Shown piece after piece: positions 1 to 12,420 of a DNA stretch of 64,000 nt; position 1 is the stretch's first letter; each line of letters opens with the position of its first letter. Under the pieces are notes generated by a model. That model was not told where the DNA came from. It worked only from the letters and a program-made list of their open reading frames with translations, and ran no database searches. Source of the DNA: Carallia brachiata (lineage: Eukaryota > Streptophyta > Magnoliopsida > Malpighiales > Rhizophoraceae); contig JADCRB010000037.1 in the NCBI GenBank assembly GCA_021464245.1, forward strand, positions 8,093,316-8,157,315, in the 5' to 3' direction. Both the position numbers and the translations under genes were made by a program.

Positions 1-1339
1 ATAGTTTCTATGTTTTAGATAATTGAAATGAATGCCAATAGCATTAGACAGCGGTGCAAATTTGTTCGCTTATTTTTGGATCTGTCAGGCCCTTCTCTTA
101 TTGTGCGCCATCCTATTTCATTTTATATTAAGTGAAATGAATCTGGACAACAAGTGGGAAATCAATTACACTTTCTGGCTTTCTCTTTTCATTCTTACAT
201 CGTGTGGATGAAAGTTGTTTAAAAACTGATTAGCTCGCTGAAAATCAATCAACTTGATATACATAAATTTATATTTGTTAAAATTATAAAGATCTGAATT
301 AATTATAATTTTAAAATTTTAATTGTGAGAGATAAATTAGATATAAATTAGGAGTTTTGAAATTTACATCTATCCAACTCAATTCGCCTACATATATGTA
401 CACACATAAAATATAGACATAGGAATGTGACTTTTTTACATAAAACACATCGCATGAAAGACCCATTAAAAGAAAAGTTTTTGAGCCAAATTTCAGCGCT
501 AAATGCTTTGTATAACCAATACCAAAACAAACAACGAAGACCGCAGCCCATGCATGTAAATCATTTTGCTGCAATTGCCGCCATAATTAAAGTAAGGGGT
601 ACGTATGTTTTTAATCTTAAATCTTTATATTTTTTTTAATATTTGAGTACTAAACGTTTTTAAGATTTTATTTAAATTCTAAATTGTTTGATTTCTTGTC
701 AAATCAGTTTATCCCGTTAAGAGAAAATGGTCAATCCATTAATCAGCGAGTTTGACCTAATGAAAATTATTTACAAAAATAAATACACAAATTAGATAAT
801 TTTTTCCATCAATGAATACACATATTAATTTGTGTTTTTGTTAATGAAAAAATATTTAATTTTTGTATTTGTTAATGAAAAACATTTAATTTGTGTATAT
901 AACTTTTTTTAAATAATCTTTATTAGATCAAACTCATTGACTAATAGATTACTTTTTGTTAACAAATAGATTGATTTAACATGAAATTGAAAGATTTAGA
1001 ATTCAAATGAAATTTCAATTCAAATATAAAAGAAAATATAAAGGTTTAGAGTTAAAAAAATATATATCCCATTAAAGTAACAAATAGAGCAAGTGTCCTT
1101 AAACAAATGATTAATCCGTTCACAATCCACAAAAGGAGTAGAAACAACCAACAAATACAAGATAAATAAAGAAAAAGGTGATAAGAACAAATATAAATGA
1201 CGAACAATTAGAAAAATTCTGTCTGAATTTTGTAAACAGTAAAGACGTAAACTGCGTCTTACATCGTGGCACGCCAATCTTGGGATGATCCCAGAAATCC
1301 TCAAACGCGGTAATTTCGCGTTTTCCAAATTTAATCAAC
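1..1339. other. AT-rich intergenic DNA
   Basis: No gene-like coding sequence is visible. The stretch is AT-rich with short homopolymers; the open frames near 311-640 are short, overlap each other on both strands and show no recognisable motif. Confidence 0.6.
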
Positions 1340-1714
1340 TTGGTGCAGTCTGAAGATATTTTAGAGAGCAAATCAGAGGACGTCCGCTGCTTAAGTGAAC
1401 CAATTGAGTCTAATAATGACAAGTTTGATTTGTTAAAGGAGTGGAAATGTCAATGTGTAAATTCGGTCATCTCTAGCATCTCTAGCATGGCAGGAGATGT
1501 TCTAGCTATTCTCGTTTGGACAGTTGCTTCAGAGGCAACTTTTAGTACTAGTGGTCGTTTTTTTGACCCATTTAGAAATTTACTTACTCTAAAACAGTGG
1601 AAGCACTTATTTGTGCTAAAAATTGGCTTCAAGATGCGCACGAAAATCGAACTACTAACTTTTGAGGAGCGCTTACTGATGTACAGAAATTTGAGGAGTT
1701 TGTTAATGGTATAA
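1340..1714 (+). pseudogene. hAT transposase C-terminal dimerisation domain, relic
   Basis: The translated segment carries the hallmark of the hAT family C-terminal dimerisation domain. A run reading LLKEWK is followed by a MAGDVLAI segment, then TVASEATFSTSGR and DPFRNLLT. In intact plant hAT transposases this is the end of the protein, where the ASE-FS-GR motif marks the dimerisation and insertion domain. Only about 120 codons remain. The upstream catalytic RNase H-like core is absent, and the conserved segment drifts out of similarity after the LLTLKQW stretch. It is therefore a dead fragment of an autonomous element and not a domesticated gene. No terminal inverted repeats could be assigned to it. 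Confidence 0.75.
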
Positions 1715-1771
1715 GTTAATACTTTTCATTTCTATTGTTAATGGTACAAGTTAATACTTTTCATTTCTAAT
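1702..1771. repeat. 35-bp tandem duplication
   Basis: Two adjacent copies of a 35-bp unit beginning gttaatggta differ by a single t/c change near the start. They follow the hAT relic directly and are probably a replication-slippage product. Confidence 0.85.
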
Positions 1772-2440
1772 TCCTTTTGTGTTTGTATCTAATATCTATC
1801 TGTTGGTCATCTTCTACTTTGTTTTTGGAGTAATAATTAAAAGGGATCTTATCACAGTTGAGATGAATAACTAGTTGAAGTTTTGAGATATTTATTCTTT
1901 TATTTTTCTCACTTGGCCTTGCTAGATATATATCTGTTAAAATGGTATTTTGGTGATTCTGTTTCTCGGCTGCTTGAATTTCGGACATGGACACGAACAC
2001 TTTGAGTTGGACACTTGGCAGCTTGCATTTCCAGCTTTTTTTATCTTAGTTCACCATTCGCAGCTTTTGCTTGTTGTTTAATCCACTAGTTAATTTGCAT
2101 TTACATTTGAATTAGACACTCAACAACTTACATTCTACTATTAATTTGGTTAATGTTTAATGAAGCATCTATGAAGACTATTTTTAGAGTTGTGTATTGA
2201 CAATTAACTTCTCTGTATAACTAAATTATTTGTGGTGAATTTTTTTTTATTATATATAATCTGTCAAAATTGATCCAATCTAATCAACAAATGATAGATT
2301 AAATTGGATAGATTTGGTAGGATGAGAAGAATTAGTGCAGATAAAAAATCATCCAATCTAACATTAAAAATTAGATTTGAATACTCTAAAGCTGACAAAT
2401 TTAATCTACAAACACCTTTAATGTGAATGACCAAAAACAC
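1772..2440. other. AT-rich intergenic DNA
   Basis: No coding feature or recognisable repeat was identified. Short imperfect direct repeats around ttggacacttggcagcttgc (2008-2050) are too weak to assign. Confidence 0.5.
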
Positions 2441-2752
2441 TTGCAATAGTTGGGCTGCGGCGCTTCAGCTTTTCGTTAGCGTCAATAATGTAAACTAATT
2501 AAAGCACCAATACAATTATAATACATGCTCTAATTGTTAAGAACTTATATCACTGTCTACAAAGTTCGAGACTCTAATTTTGGAAATGAAACGTGGAATT
2601 TGTAATAGTTAGGCTGCGCATGCCTCAGCTTTTCGTTCGCGTCGATAATTAGAACGAATCAGAGCACCAATACGTTGATAAGAGATGCTCCAATTCATAA
2701 GAAGTTATTTTTCTATCTACCAAGTTTGAAATTTTAATTTTTGAAAGAAATT
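2441..2752. repeat. Tandem duplication of a ~155-bp unit
   Basis: Two diverged tandem copies start with caatagttgggctgcg (about 2444) and taatagttaggctgcg (about 2602). Both continue through a shared cagcttttcgtt core, an agcaccaatac stretch and a final region around aagttcgagactctaattttgg or aagtttgaaattttaattttt. The period is about 158 bp. Divergence is moderate, so the duplication is old. No coding function is apparent. Confidence 0.75.
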
Positions 2753-5027
2753 TGAATTTATGAGAATAGAAAAAGTTATTTTATTGTGTAATTTATTATG
2801 TAATAAACTTCTTAATGGACAAAAAATAAACATAAAAACTAGAAATAAAAAAGTTGATAGTATAGGGACGAAATGATGGTTATGGCAAAATTTAAGTTCT
2901 TAAAATATTCTTTAAAATAGATATTTGATTTATTTTGCCTCAAAAATTTTTTTTATTTGTTGAGATGATGATGTCTTTTACAATCTTTTTTCCCTCCCTT
3001 TGGCCCCCATATTCTTTTAGTCCAATTGGTTAGTTAATTTCTTACCTCTTTAATCTTTTCAGTTAATTTCTATACCTGATCCCCTCCAAAGCTTAGATTC
3101 TAGGTCGGCCCCCCTCCGTTAAAAAACAAATAACAATATAGCCTTAATTAGATAGGGCTTTGATCTTGTATAAATTTTTTGGTAGTTGATCTTGTAAATT
3201 ATGTTATTTGGCACATTACGGCTTAGCAAAAATTGGGTTGGGCTTGGAAGCTACCGATTGCGTTGTCTGACCTTATTATGGAGAAACTTAGTCCAATCCT
3301 TGTTGGCAAATGTCAGTCTTTTATTCTTACCACATTTGGCATTCCATGGAAAATATGAATGTATAACATAGAGAAGGAAGCAAGCGCTCGCTAAATTTGA
3401 ACTATCCTGTACAGGAGAATCGACTTGGGATCGTGATAGTATCCAATCGGTCTCTACCTTGATTAATTGGAATACATAGATTTTACATGATCAATAAAAA
3501 GGTTTACCATTCTTGACTCAAAAAAACATGTAGAAGGGTGCAAGTGATTCTACTTGGTTTGGTTGCACACTTATATTGAAACATCGAAACAGACGGGAGG
3601 ACCAAAAGAGGTAAATAGAAGAGTGTCAATAATGTAACAGTGAAAAACACTTTTGCATCGACATTATTTTTTTTTTGACAATAAAAAATAACGTGATAAT
3701 TTATTACAATATATTTTATCAATTTTATTATAAAAATAATTATATCATTGCATTATTGATGCTTTCTCTGCCCACTAGCCTCTATCTGTATACCCGCACC
3801 CATTCAAACATACATGTGAGTGACTGTTAAAGAATTTTTTAAACTACGATTGACTAAGATAACTGTAAAAACAGTTAAACTATCGTTAGCAGGATCGAAT
3901 CGGTGAGCTTGGTAGTTTTTATGCCTAATATTTTTTTTCGCTGTTTTCACTAAAGATGGGAATAATCATTTTTTGTTTCTTGTTTTTCATGCTGTACTCA
4001 GATTATCTTCTATCTTCTTTCATTTCCTCTTTTTGCTCATTACTTTCTTGATATAGATTAACAATACAAAAAACCACACACGTCATAATTTTCTTTGGCC
4101 TGTATAAAAGTATTTGTTTCTTTAATCATATTTCTTCAAAAAAATTTTTGTCTTTCTTCAATAACATTGTTCTACAATATGACAACATAAAGAATTCTTA
4201 GTCTATTATATACTATCCTATGATGAATCAGGTATTAATGGCACCCTAAGAAATTTATCCCAAATTTAGTTTTAGGATTTGATAAGATATAGGATAGATT
4301 GAGAGAATATTTGTTTGTGGTCATTGTAATCTTTTTATCAAGACATAATGGGCCTTGTTTTAGAGTTATTATCCCTTGGAGTTGTAATAAAAAAAACTAC
4401 GTGCCATGCCCCTACAACTGCAAAGCGTATCTTAATTCTTATTAAAATTTGATATCTTAAGACATTCAAAAATTTCTCCTTTATTGTTATTTTTTAATAT
4501 GACTAGCTCATTTTCAATCTTTATAAAGTAATTTAATTAGAGAACGCTATTTCTCAATTCTAGATGTAATCAATCTTAATTAAGAAATAAATGTTAAGTA
4601 AAATAAATGTTTAATTCCTTATTTTTAAGGATGCGTTACTTTTTTTTGCAAAACAATTAACCTTGATTTCTATTTATCATTTTTAGTAGCTTTCCCTTTT
4701 TTCTTTTTTCTTTTTTTCATTCTTCTGTCTTCTAAAGTGTGGGCTTTTCTATGAAATACTAATATGTTGTTTCTTTTGACTTCTTTGCTTTTCTTGCTAA
4801 CCAATTTTGGTTCATGCCCCTTCTATTCTTGAGATTATATTCTATTTTTTATTTTATGTATTTCATAGTAGTTTTCTCTTCACAGGTTTGTTTCCATGTT
4901 ACAGGTAAGTTTTATTTTTGCATTGCGAGTTTATCGAAACCATGGACTTTTCCATGATTTGTTCATGGATTTGGTAACGTTGTAGTACGGGTAATTAAAG
5001 ACTAACTTTTTGGTTTTTTTTTTGGAA
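2753..5027. other. AT-rich intergenic DNA, no gene recognised
   Basis: Long T-rich and A-rich tracts with no conserved protein signal in any frame. The region around 3230-3480 is less AT-biased and may be a decayed repeat, but I could not assign it to a family. Confidence 0.5.
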
Positions 5028-5150
5028 CTGGTAGCCTAGTGAGAGAGGGAGAGGGTAACGGAGAGATATGAGAATTGAATTTCAAACCTCTTAGTTAGAA
5101 GTCACTGTCTCTAACCACTTTAGTTATTACTGAGTTACTTAAGACTAACT
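5028..5150 (-). repeat. tRNA-derived SINE-like relic
   Basis: Read on the minus strand, the segment resembles a tRNA-related SINE head. It has an A-box-like stretch (agtggttagagac), then a B-box-like stretch (gaggtttgaaattcaattctc) about 30-35 bases downstream. The body ends in pyrimidine-rich sequence. Neither box is perfect and no target duplication was confirmed. Confidence 0.45.
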
Positions 5151-5369
5151 TTAATTGATCATTTGTAGGTTTCAATCCATCAAGCTATTCATGATTTCTT
5201 ATAGGTAACCCTGTTTTAGGATTAGCCCCAAATCTCTCCTGTCTTTGGGCTTTAAGTTTGGGTTAAAGTGAACTATGAGAATTTATATTACCCCATTATT
5301 CCTTTCACCCACATACACGCATTTTTACATAAGCAACAATTTAATTTCAAAAATTCCTTAGAAAGAGAG

Positions 5370-5900
5370 CGATAAAATTCCAACGAAAGGAAAAACTTCG
5401 GCACTAACATTAGTGAAGGTTCCAAGGAAAGTTCTTCTATCCATAACATTGATAACATTGATATCATTATTCAGCAAAGTTAAACAAATAATTTGAATTG
5501 AACTATTGAATTGAATTGCTAAGATGCTATCATTGGATGCATGCACATGTTAGTAGGGACAGGGAGTGATAAGGAAGTGCAATATCATGATGGGTGTTGA
5601 AGGCGAAAAGGGTCTTGTTTCAATGTATTTGACCCTCCCCCCTTCCGCACATGCCTAATGTATGCAACAAATTGGCAAACTAATTTAGCAGAAGATGACA
5701 AGTTGTTACCTAGTCCAAGCAAAAAACCGTCTTTTGTTTTGTTTTTTAAGCTCAACTTTCTTTCGTTTTTGGCTGCTGGGAGGACAAAGGGGGGCTGCAG
5801 AATCAAGCTTGTGGGAGCAAACTGGTTGCTTTGTCAAATTGCAAGTACTCGTGTCCACGAAAACCTCAATAAATTGTATCCCATAAATGTTTTGGGCAAG
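5370..5900 (+). repeat. Inverted-repeat copy 1, partner of 17300-17800
   Basis: This segment is present in inverse orientation at 17300-17800. Shared landmarks include the block around aaggttccaagga, the atgcatgca region, the gaccctcccccc tract, the atttggcaaactaattgag-type stretch, aagacggttgttt or aaaccgtctttt, and ctttgtcaaattgcaagtac. The distance from this block to small-gene copy A is about 3.6 kb. The distance from the inverted partner to copy B is about 3.7 kb once the 671-bp MITE is subtracted. Both pairs are therefore probably parts of one large inverted duplication. No coding sequence is convincing. Confidence 0.8.
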
Positions 5901-6689
5901 TCAAAAACATGCTTTATTACATGTTTACGATTAAGTTCGTTGAATGCATTTAAGATCCAGAGTCTACCTCACACTATAATCTTTTTTTTTTTTTTCCAAA
6001 ACAGTAGTAATATCACATTAATTTCATTTTCATCTCACTTAAAATACAGCCATAAAATATTTTTCTCTCTAATAAAAATGATAAGTATTACAAAAATGTT
6101 GATTATTAAACCTATAAGTTCATGCTGGAAGTTATTTATTAATATTCTTATTTAACTTTTCTTTTAGAGAGAATGCATTGTTCAAGTGTCGAGGAGTTTG
6201 TACGAGACTCTGCTACTGTAGATGACAGAGATTTTCAAATCAGGAAATCAATGTGCGCACTCAACCAGATCTTTCTAACTCTTACTTTAGTGAGAACACT
6301 TACACATATTTCAACTCAGTGTTTTGTTACGGACAATTATTTTTTACCTTCTCTTTTATAGACACTAATCAAAAATCAATACATCTAACACTTTTTAATA
6401 ATATTTTTATAATATTTTTGACATTTAATTTTTTGACAGTTAATTAATATTTATAACGTAAACAACAACTGTATAAAAAAAGACAAAAGTGTCTGTTGAC
6501 AGTAAAATCCTCCAAGCAAGGGATAGTGACCCAGTGAGCAGTCAAATTTCAAATGGTAGAGCGTAGCACAAGTCGATTGCCATTAAGGGGTGTGTTTGTT
6601 TGGGGGAAAATCAAATCCAAGAAATCATTTTCTCCAATTTCCCTCGTTTGAAGCCATGGAAAATCACGGTCAATAGAAAATCCGCTGCA
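5901..6689. other. AT-rich intergenic DNA
   Basis: No gene recognised; poly-T and AT-rich tracts followed by a more mixed segment leading into the pseudogene below. Confidence 0.5.
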
Positions 6690-7912
6690 AGTCAACGGAC
6701 ATAAGGAGGCATTTTTGCGGAAACAACATCAGCTCATATCGAGCGGATGTCATTTTCCTCTACCTTCGGAGGTGAGCCCTTGAATCGTTCATTTGGTTTT
6801 CTTGCAAATCGAAATTATGCTTCCCTTCTTTTGGGTTCCCAAACGTTTATGATTGTTTTGCAGTAACAAAATGGCATCCATGAAATTGGGATTTGGGCTT
6901 TTAATTCCTACTCTCTTCTGGTAATCGTAGCATATAGTGGCAAATATAGGTTTTTGTTCAATATGGGTTTTTGTTCTGGGATGAAATTTACTTTAAAAAA
7001 TATGGGTTGTTCTTGTCTCGTTGTGCTAACCAGTCTAGTGTGTCAAAGTTCTGTTTTGTTGATAGGATCTGATCCTCTTTGCACTCTCCTTTTGTTCGAT
7101 TGAATCGGATCAAATGCCTTTTTACATTTGCTGCTTGCTTCGTTGTGTTCATACCCTGCATGGTGACATCCTTGAGAACACGATGATTTTGTAGAACTTG
7201 AGCTATTTTGCTGTGTTTGAGGATCAGGTTTGTGCTTTTTAAGCCATAAACTTGATCAGGAAACTCCTTAAGGTAAAATACTACACTTCAGTGCACTAAT
7301 TATTTTACGCTTACACATGTGAAGGACATTATCAAAACCGTTTAAAAAGTTAATTATGTGATTTCTTTGGTTTCAAATCGAAGGACATTATGAAAGGTTT
7401 GTGCTTGGTTTCAATTGAAGTCCATGTATATGCATAAATTCGTGGATTGACCTGATCTTTTCACTTTTTTTTTTTCCAAACTTTTCTGGTCTTATTTTTG
7501 TTATGCATACATCAATAACCAATCTTGTTGCTTGATTGTGTAAACATTAACAAACAAGTTATATTCGTGCAGTGTGTTCTAAGAGACTTTTGGAATGTAT
7601 TATGGGATTTTAATTTTCACGTTGCATAAGTATTACATTCTGCCAGCATAAATTGTACCACCTTGGCATTATGCAGATTACAGAATCAGAAGGTGAGGAC
7701 GATGAGTTGGGAAAATCTAACGCAGATACTGCACAGAGGACATGTACAATGGTGAGGATGGCCGGCTCTCATGGCTTGATGCCGGTGTTAGAGTTGGTGT
7801 TGGAATTGGCCTTGGGATGTGCCTTGGGATTGGAATTGGTGTTGGACAGCTGATGCATACATATCAGGCAACAACCAGGAATTTTAGGAGGAGGTTCTTG
7901 TGATCTGTGTCT
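6690..7912 (+). pseudogene. Broken plant gene with glycine-zipper C-terminus
   Basis: Two exon-like remnants are visible. Near 6700-6772 a frame reads KQHQLISSGCHFPLPSE and stops at a GTGAGC splice-donor-like site. Near 7676-7912 a second segment starts with an acidic stretch (ITESEGEDDELGKSNADT), loses one base, and continues in another frame. That frame reads SWLDAGVRVGVGIGLG, then GIGIGVG, and ends TTRNFRRRFL before a stop. The repeated G-x-G-x-G pattern is a glycine-zipper membrane segment with a basic C-terminal tail. I recognise this as the end of a conserved plant protein of unknown function but cannot name it. The single-base frame break and missing middle exons argue for a pseudogene fragment. 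Confidence 0.6.
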
Positions 7913-8889
7913 TTTCTAGATTCTAATATAAGTTAACAGCCCTGCTCTTCTATACCAAAGACCAGATTTGAAATTCCTGTGGAGTTTTGAAGTTCGAAAA
8001 ATCTCAAGATTAGGATCATGGCCAAGGAAATACAAGTACATATGGTTACTTTATCTGCTGAGCATGAGTTTTGGCGGATGTGTTAGAGGTTGGATTTTAA
8101 CTTGGTTTGCTAGTCATAACATCTTCTTGTTAAAGGGAGCTAGCTCAAAGCTTTTGGTCGAACTCTAGCTGTGGCTTGGTAGACCGCAGAATTGTTGGTT
8201 CAGATGGAAGTCTGGATGTAATGTAATGTGAAGTTTATTTTCTGTTTGGAACGGTGGAGCTCCAAGGCTGGAGAAATAACAATGTGAACTAGTGAAGCTT
8301 GCAAGAAATTTTCAGACCTATTGTGCGGTTAATCTTAGAGTGTTTCAGGCAAGTTGTAAAGATGCATATATGTGCGGGAGCCTTGTAGGATGTGTCGCTC
8401 CAAATTCCTTCTTTTTTCTGTTCTTTTTTTTTTTCCTTTCAGTAACGCGTTGTTCCCATCTTGTATGAAACATTTTTGTCAATTGTCCATTCAATTCATC
8501 TGTTGCAAGCTTTATGTTTTGCGCTTAAAATAATTGAAGGCATTTGGATAATGAATCCGAGAGAGAATTATGACAGAGGTAGAGTAAATATGACAGAGAG
8601 AGGAAGGAAAAAGAGACAAAAAATTGATAAAAATCAAATTCTTAATGTTTTATTTTACAAAATTTTATTGAATATAGAAAGATATTTTGAATACTATAGT
8701 CAAATATCAGAATAAGAAATAATGTTTTAAAACTTTATTTTTTTCAACAAATGATGTTTTAAAATTTTATTTTTTTCAGTAAATAAAGGAATCCTTAAAC
8801 TCTTATCATAAATGGGGTTTTATGAAATATTTTTTATTTAATTGAGTTTATGGAATCATGTGTCGTATACTCGCATACTCGAGTCCATT
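7913..8889. other. Mixed intergenic DNA with short tandem repeat
   Basis: No gene recognised. A ~36-bp unit (atgttttaaaactttattttttt) is duplicated at about 8721-8790. Confidence 0.5.
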
Positions 8890-9290
8890 TCCGTCTGTGG
8901 AATGAAACGTAATGCCACGAACCTGCCACCATATGTTCGACAAGACAGGGGGCACGGAGACTCAGAGCCACCCTGGTCAGGGCCCAAATCGTGACTCCCA
9001 TAACCACCATCAAAAACGGAATTCTCCACGTGAACCATATGGCAACTTGTCATGAAAAAGTAGCATTATCTTTCACTCAATCGATTTAGGTCCCTTTGGC
9101 CACATGCTAAACACCATTATTAGTCTTCTTCTTTATCCTAATTTAAAAAAAAAAATCTTTAAACTGCAATGACTTTAGTACCATTGCCTGTCCTCCATTA
9201 TTGGGTATCATTTTATCCTAATGCAAGGGCAAAATAGGCAATAAAGCACTAAAGTGAGGGGCATTATGATGATTGCCATCTCTATATAAT
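8890..9290 (+). promoter_or_regulatory. Conserved promoter of small-gene copy A
   Basis: About 400 bp upstream of copy A is conserved at copy C (18470-18825, same orientation) and copy B (13840-14160, inverted). It contains a TATA box (TATATAA, 9283-9289) about 180 bp before the start codon, and a perfect G-box CACGTG (9027-9032). The G-box is preserved at copy C (18561-18566) and mutated at copy B. Conservation across three copies shows that the duplicated unit included the regulatory region. The G-box suggests possible bZIP or bHLH control, which is inference only. Confidence 0.65.
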
Positions 9291-9466
9291 CCATCCAAAC
9301 CACACCAACACCAACAGCAGCAACCACAACCATTCCCACCAATCCTCCTGCCAGCTCCTTCATTCCCAGCTTCTCTGTTTTTTTTTTTTTTTTGGGCCCA
9401 ACGTTTTCAATCTCCGAAGAGTTTCAAAAGACAGAAGAGAAGGGCAATTAAGAAAGAAGAGGTCGG

Positions 9467-9667
9467 ATGGCATTAGCAGCAACAAGAGGGACTAGGACAA
9501 GGGGTGATATGATCAATGGTGGCTGTCACTCGCAGAGGTTGTCTGGCCGTTTGATTCCCAAGAGGGGTAATGTTAAGTTGACAATTGTGCTGGGTTTGGC
9601 CCAATCTTTTGCTTCCATCTTTTCTCCCCGCCGGAAATGTGCTGATGATGCCCAGTTAGCTCACTAA
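9467..9667 (+). CDS. Small conserved plant protein, copy A (66 aa)
   Basis: A 66-residue basic protein of unknown function. The N-terminus is Ala/Arg-rich with RTRGDMINGG, followed by SQRLSGRLIPKRG and the core IVLGLAQSFASIFS, then a short charged tail ending QLAH. The core is shared by copies B, C and the diverged copy D in this window, so the reading frame is under family-wide constraint at least in part. There is no signal peptide. The core is a short amphipathic stretch that could associate with membranes, but it is not a clear transmembrane helix. The ATG was chosen because copy C has the same start and because homology begins directly after it. A TATA box lies about 180 bp upstream. The gene is intronless. 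I cannot name the family. Confidence 0.75.
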   Translation: MALAATRGTRTRGDMINGGCHSQRLSGRLIPKRGNVKLTIVLGLAQSFASIFSPRRKCADDAQLAH

Positions 9668-9715
9668 AGTCTGTCAAGTACACGCTTGAAACTGAGAAAC
9701 TCCCAATTTCTGTCA

Positions 9716-9742
9716 CAGAGAGAGAGAGAGAGAGAGAGAGAG
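9716..9742. repeat. (AG)n microsatellite in 3' region of copy A
   Basis: An uninterrupted AG dinucleotide run directly after the stop codon region of copy A. The equivalent position in copies B and C has only short remnants (ccctctctttc and gagagaaagag). Confidence 0.9.
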
Positions 9743-10110
9743 GGACTCACTAAGAATTTAAGGAGCAGTTTGGTATGAACTCCATGAGGTTCTTAGTGTT
9801 CCTTTTGTACAAAGATGCACAAGTTTGACTCTCAATTGAGATTACATTTTTGTTTTGATACTATTTCACTTTTCTAGATCTCGCATAATTTCTTCACTGA
9901 TTAGGCATCTTTCATTGTATAGCTTTTTATTAACAATATTAATCTTAGTGTCCATGAAGATATCATCCATATGAAAATATTATATCATCTGCAATAAAAT
10001 TAACGAAAAATATTGAACAACTGGTATGAAGATTTCCATAAAAATAAGGACAATGCCATTGACTTTACAAGTGGTGGTGTCGCTGAATTTGGTGGTGGAG
10101 TAGAGAACTC

Positions 10111-10442
10111 AATAAAGCTAAGCATGAGTCTCAAAAGTTGAAGACTGGTTGATGTGAATTGGCCTCAAAGAGCCAAGTCAACTCTAAGGATTGCTATGAG
10201 AGTTCAAGTATTTTAGCTTAATAACAAAAGTTATTATAAATCAGTACATGTCAAGGTCAAGAAAAATTCAGCATTGTTTGTCCTTCTTAGTAGCTTTGCT
10301 TCTTGAGTTGCATGAAAAATTTACATAAAACACAGATACATCGGGGCATAAGCTAATATCAAAGACACAATGCAGAAACAAACATATCCTACATTGAGAA
10401 ATGCAATTAAGAATCATCGGCCTACATTCAAAGCATAAAATG

Positions 10443-10480
<38 letters not shown>

Positions 10481-10607
10481 AATCAAAATATTTTTCAGTA
10501 GGGTGTTTGCAACCGATCTAAATCTAGGAGGTGTATAAGAAAAAAAAACACTCCTTGTTAGAAATCCATACATGACAGATATTGTAAAATTATTACAAAT
10601 GAAGAAC
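10111..10607. other. Spacer at centre of inverted duplication, with (TA)n run
   Basis: Unique sequence between the two arms. It includes a TA dinucleotide microsatellite at about 10449-10477. No coding function is supported. Confidence 0.6.
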
Positions 10608-10879
10608 CTGAGTTCTCTACTATCACCACCAAATTCAGCCACACAACCACTTCTAAAGTCAATGGCATTGTTCTTATTTTTACAGAAATCTTTACACCAG
10701 TTATCCAATATTTAAAAAAAATAATAATAATTTAGCCTTTTTTTTCGATGAATCAGCATAACCAATTTCACCAAAAAAAAAAAAAAAAAAGAACAAAGGG
10801 CTGAAAAAAAGCCCCATCTATTAACAAAAGAAAATAGCAAAAATACAAAAATAAAAATTCTCACATTCAAATTATGAAA

Positions 10880-12420
10880 TCTGAACAGTTAAAAGTGTAC
10901 CAGTCTAATTAGAGGATAAGAAATACAATTAACTGTTCTATCAATATAAGTATACATGTAGGCTGATAAATATCTCAGTTGTCTCCTACTCACGATGAAA
11001 GTACTTCCTAGTCTGCAAGGTCTCGACGATTCATTAATTACCCAAGATATGACATTAAACGAATCAGATTCAATAATCAAACTACAGTATTTAAAGTGTG
11101 AATGTGATGCAACGAGCTCCATATAGCTTTAGCAATGGCCATAATTTCAGCATCACAAGAATCTTCAGAGCCCACGGAGCAAGTGAAAACACATAAGAAA
11201 GTACATTTGTGATCTCACCAATGCCTGTAGATTCAAGCTTGCTAATTGCAGAGCCATCCACATTCCATTTAAGAGTTGGGAATTCTAATGGTATCCAAAT
11301 AACCTGGAGACTAACTCGAGTCGTTTTTGCCCTTATCTTTAGTGCCTCATCAGAAGGTGTCAATTCTTGCACATTGTTAGGAAGATCAGTCATGGTAGCA
11401 TTAATTCAAAATCTCCAACGACCAAAAATAACATTATTCAATATGGGCCAATTAGGAGCAACACCTTAAAATACTAGCGGATTCCTCTCATTCCAGATTT
11501 TCCATACGATGAAAAAGAATAAAGTAAATCAGATCATGATCTGCCTTTCCTTTGACCATAGAGCCCCATTGCAAGTATAAATCTCGAATTGAGAATGGAA
11601 GTCAAGAAGCAACACCCCACCAACGAATGAAAAAATTCCAATAAGGAGATGACCAGTAGTTTTCAAGCAAGATTTGCAGAAAGTGCATGAATTATTGTCG
11701 ATGTAAGTCAAACCCTTAGAGAGAAGGAACACTTTAGATAAGATTCTGCCTCGAATAGCAAGCCAAAGACAATTTTCAACTTTGGGAGGTGTGATTCTCA
11801 ACGGAATATTAGGTATGAAAGCTTCACTCTGATTCATTTTCTACAATACAAGCTCAATATGAAGGATTTGACCAAGCAGTTTTCTCTTAGATTGAAAGCC
11901 CAGATCATTTTATCTTGCTCCCCTCTATCCATAACTACAAAACTAAAATCCATTTGTAATTGAAACAAAGATTGCTCTTGCCACACAAAAATGTTCATCC
12001 TCCATTGAAATTTCCACCACCAATAGCCATTGTCCCACCTCCTCAACTAGAATCAATGGATCACAATTAAGGGTTAAAGAGAAAAGTCTTAGATATTTGC
12101 GCTAGCCAAAGTGTTTTCACCATCTTAGAACCATTTCCAAATAGAGAATCTGATTCCTTTGTCAATAATCTCACTAGTAACAAAGACAGAGCTTTTCGAA
12201 GAAGCAATGTCTTTCCATGAGCAAGAAGAATTACTAGATGGCAAGGGAGGGGGAGCAAATATTTGGATCAACGGCCTATTTAGCACGAATTATCTTTTTC
12301 CAAAGAACATCATCAAAGTTGAGCCGTCATAACCATTTAAACAGCAGTGCCTAATGCATATTAAAAACAGAACAAATTCCAAGATCACCTAAACGTTTTG
12401 GCTTTACTGCGCAGTCCCAT
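10880..12420 (-). mobile_element. LINE (L1-type non-LTR retrotransposon) 3' relic
   Basis: On the minus strand, broken frames give the C-terminal part of a plant LINE ORF2. First comes a PKRLGDLGI segment from the end of the reverse transcriptase (about 12390). Next is WDNGYWWWKFQWRMNIF with a DKMIWAFN / SVKS-type stretch. Then comes the zinc-binding RT-associated domain (NCLWLAIRGRIL, then a NSCTFCKSCLKTTGHLL cysteine cluster at about 11650-11800). Last is an RNase H-like domain (LKWNVDGSAI and CSLIIESDSFNVISWVINES at about 10950-11290). Stops and frameshifts separate the pieces, so it is dead. It is truncated at its 5' end, as usual for LINEs. Its insertion split the right arm of the inverted duplication. 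Confidence 0.75.

Larger units (their letters stand above)
8890..10110 (+). repeat. Left arm of inverted duplication (small-gene copy A)
   Basis: Promoter, coding region and 3' flank of copy A recur in inverse orientation on the right arm (10608-14170). The inner end is clear: 10020-10110 (tggtatgaagatttccataaaaa through the gtggtggtgtcgctgaattt region) matches the reverse complement of 10608-10705. About 500 bp of unique spacer separates the arms at the centre. Confidence 0.8.

Noticed and set aside
10268..10708. 146-codon minus-strand frame at the palindrome centre
   Set aside because: It crosses a TA microsatellite giving an Ile-Tyr repeat and spans the arm boundary; no conserved motif.
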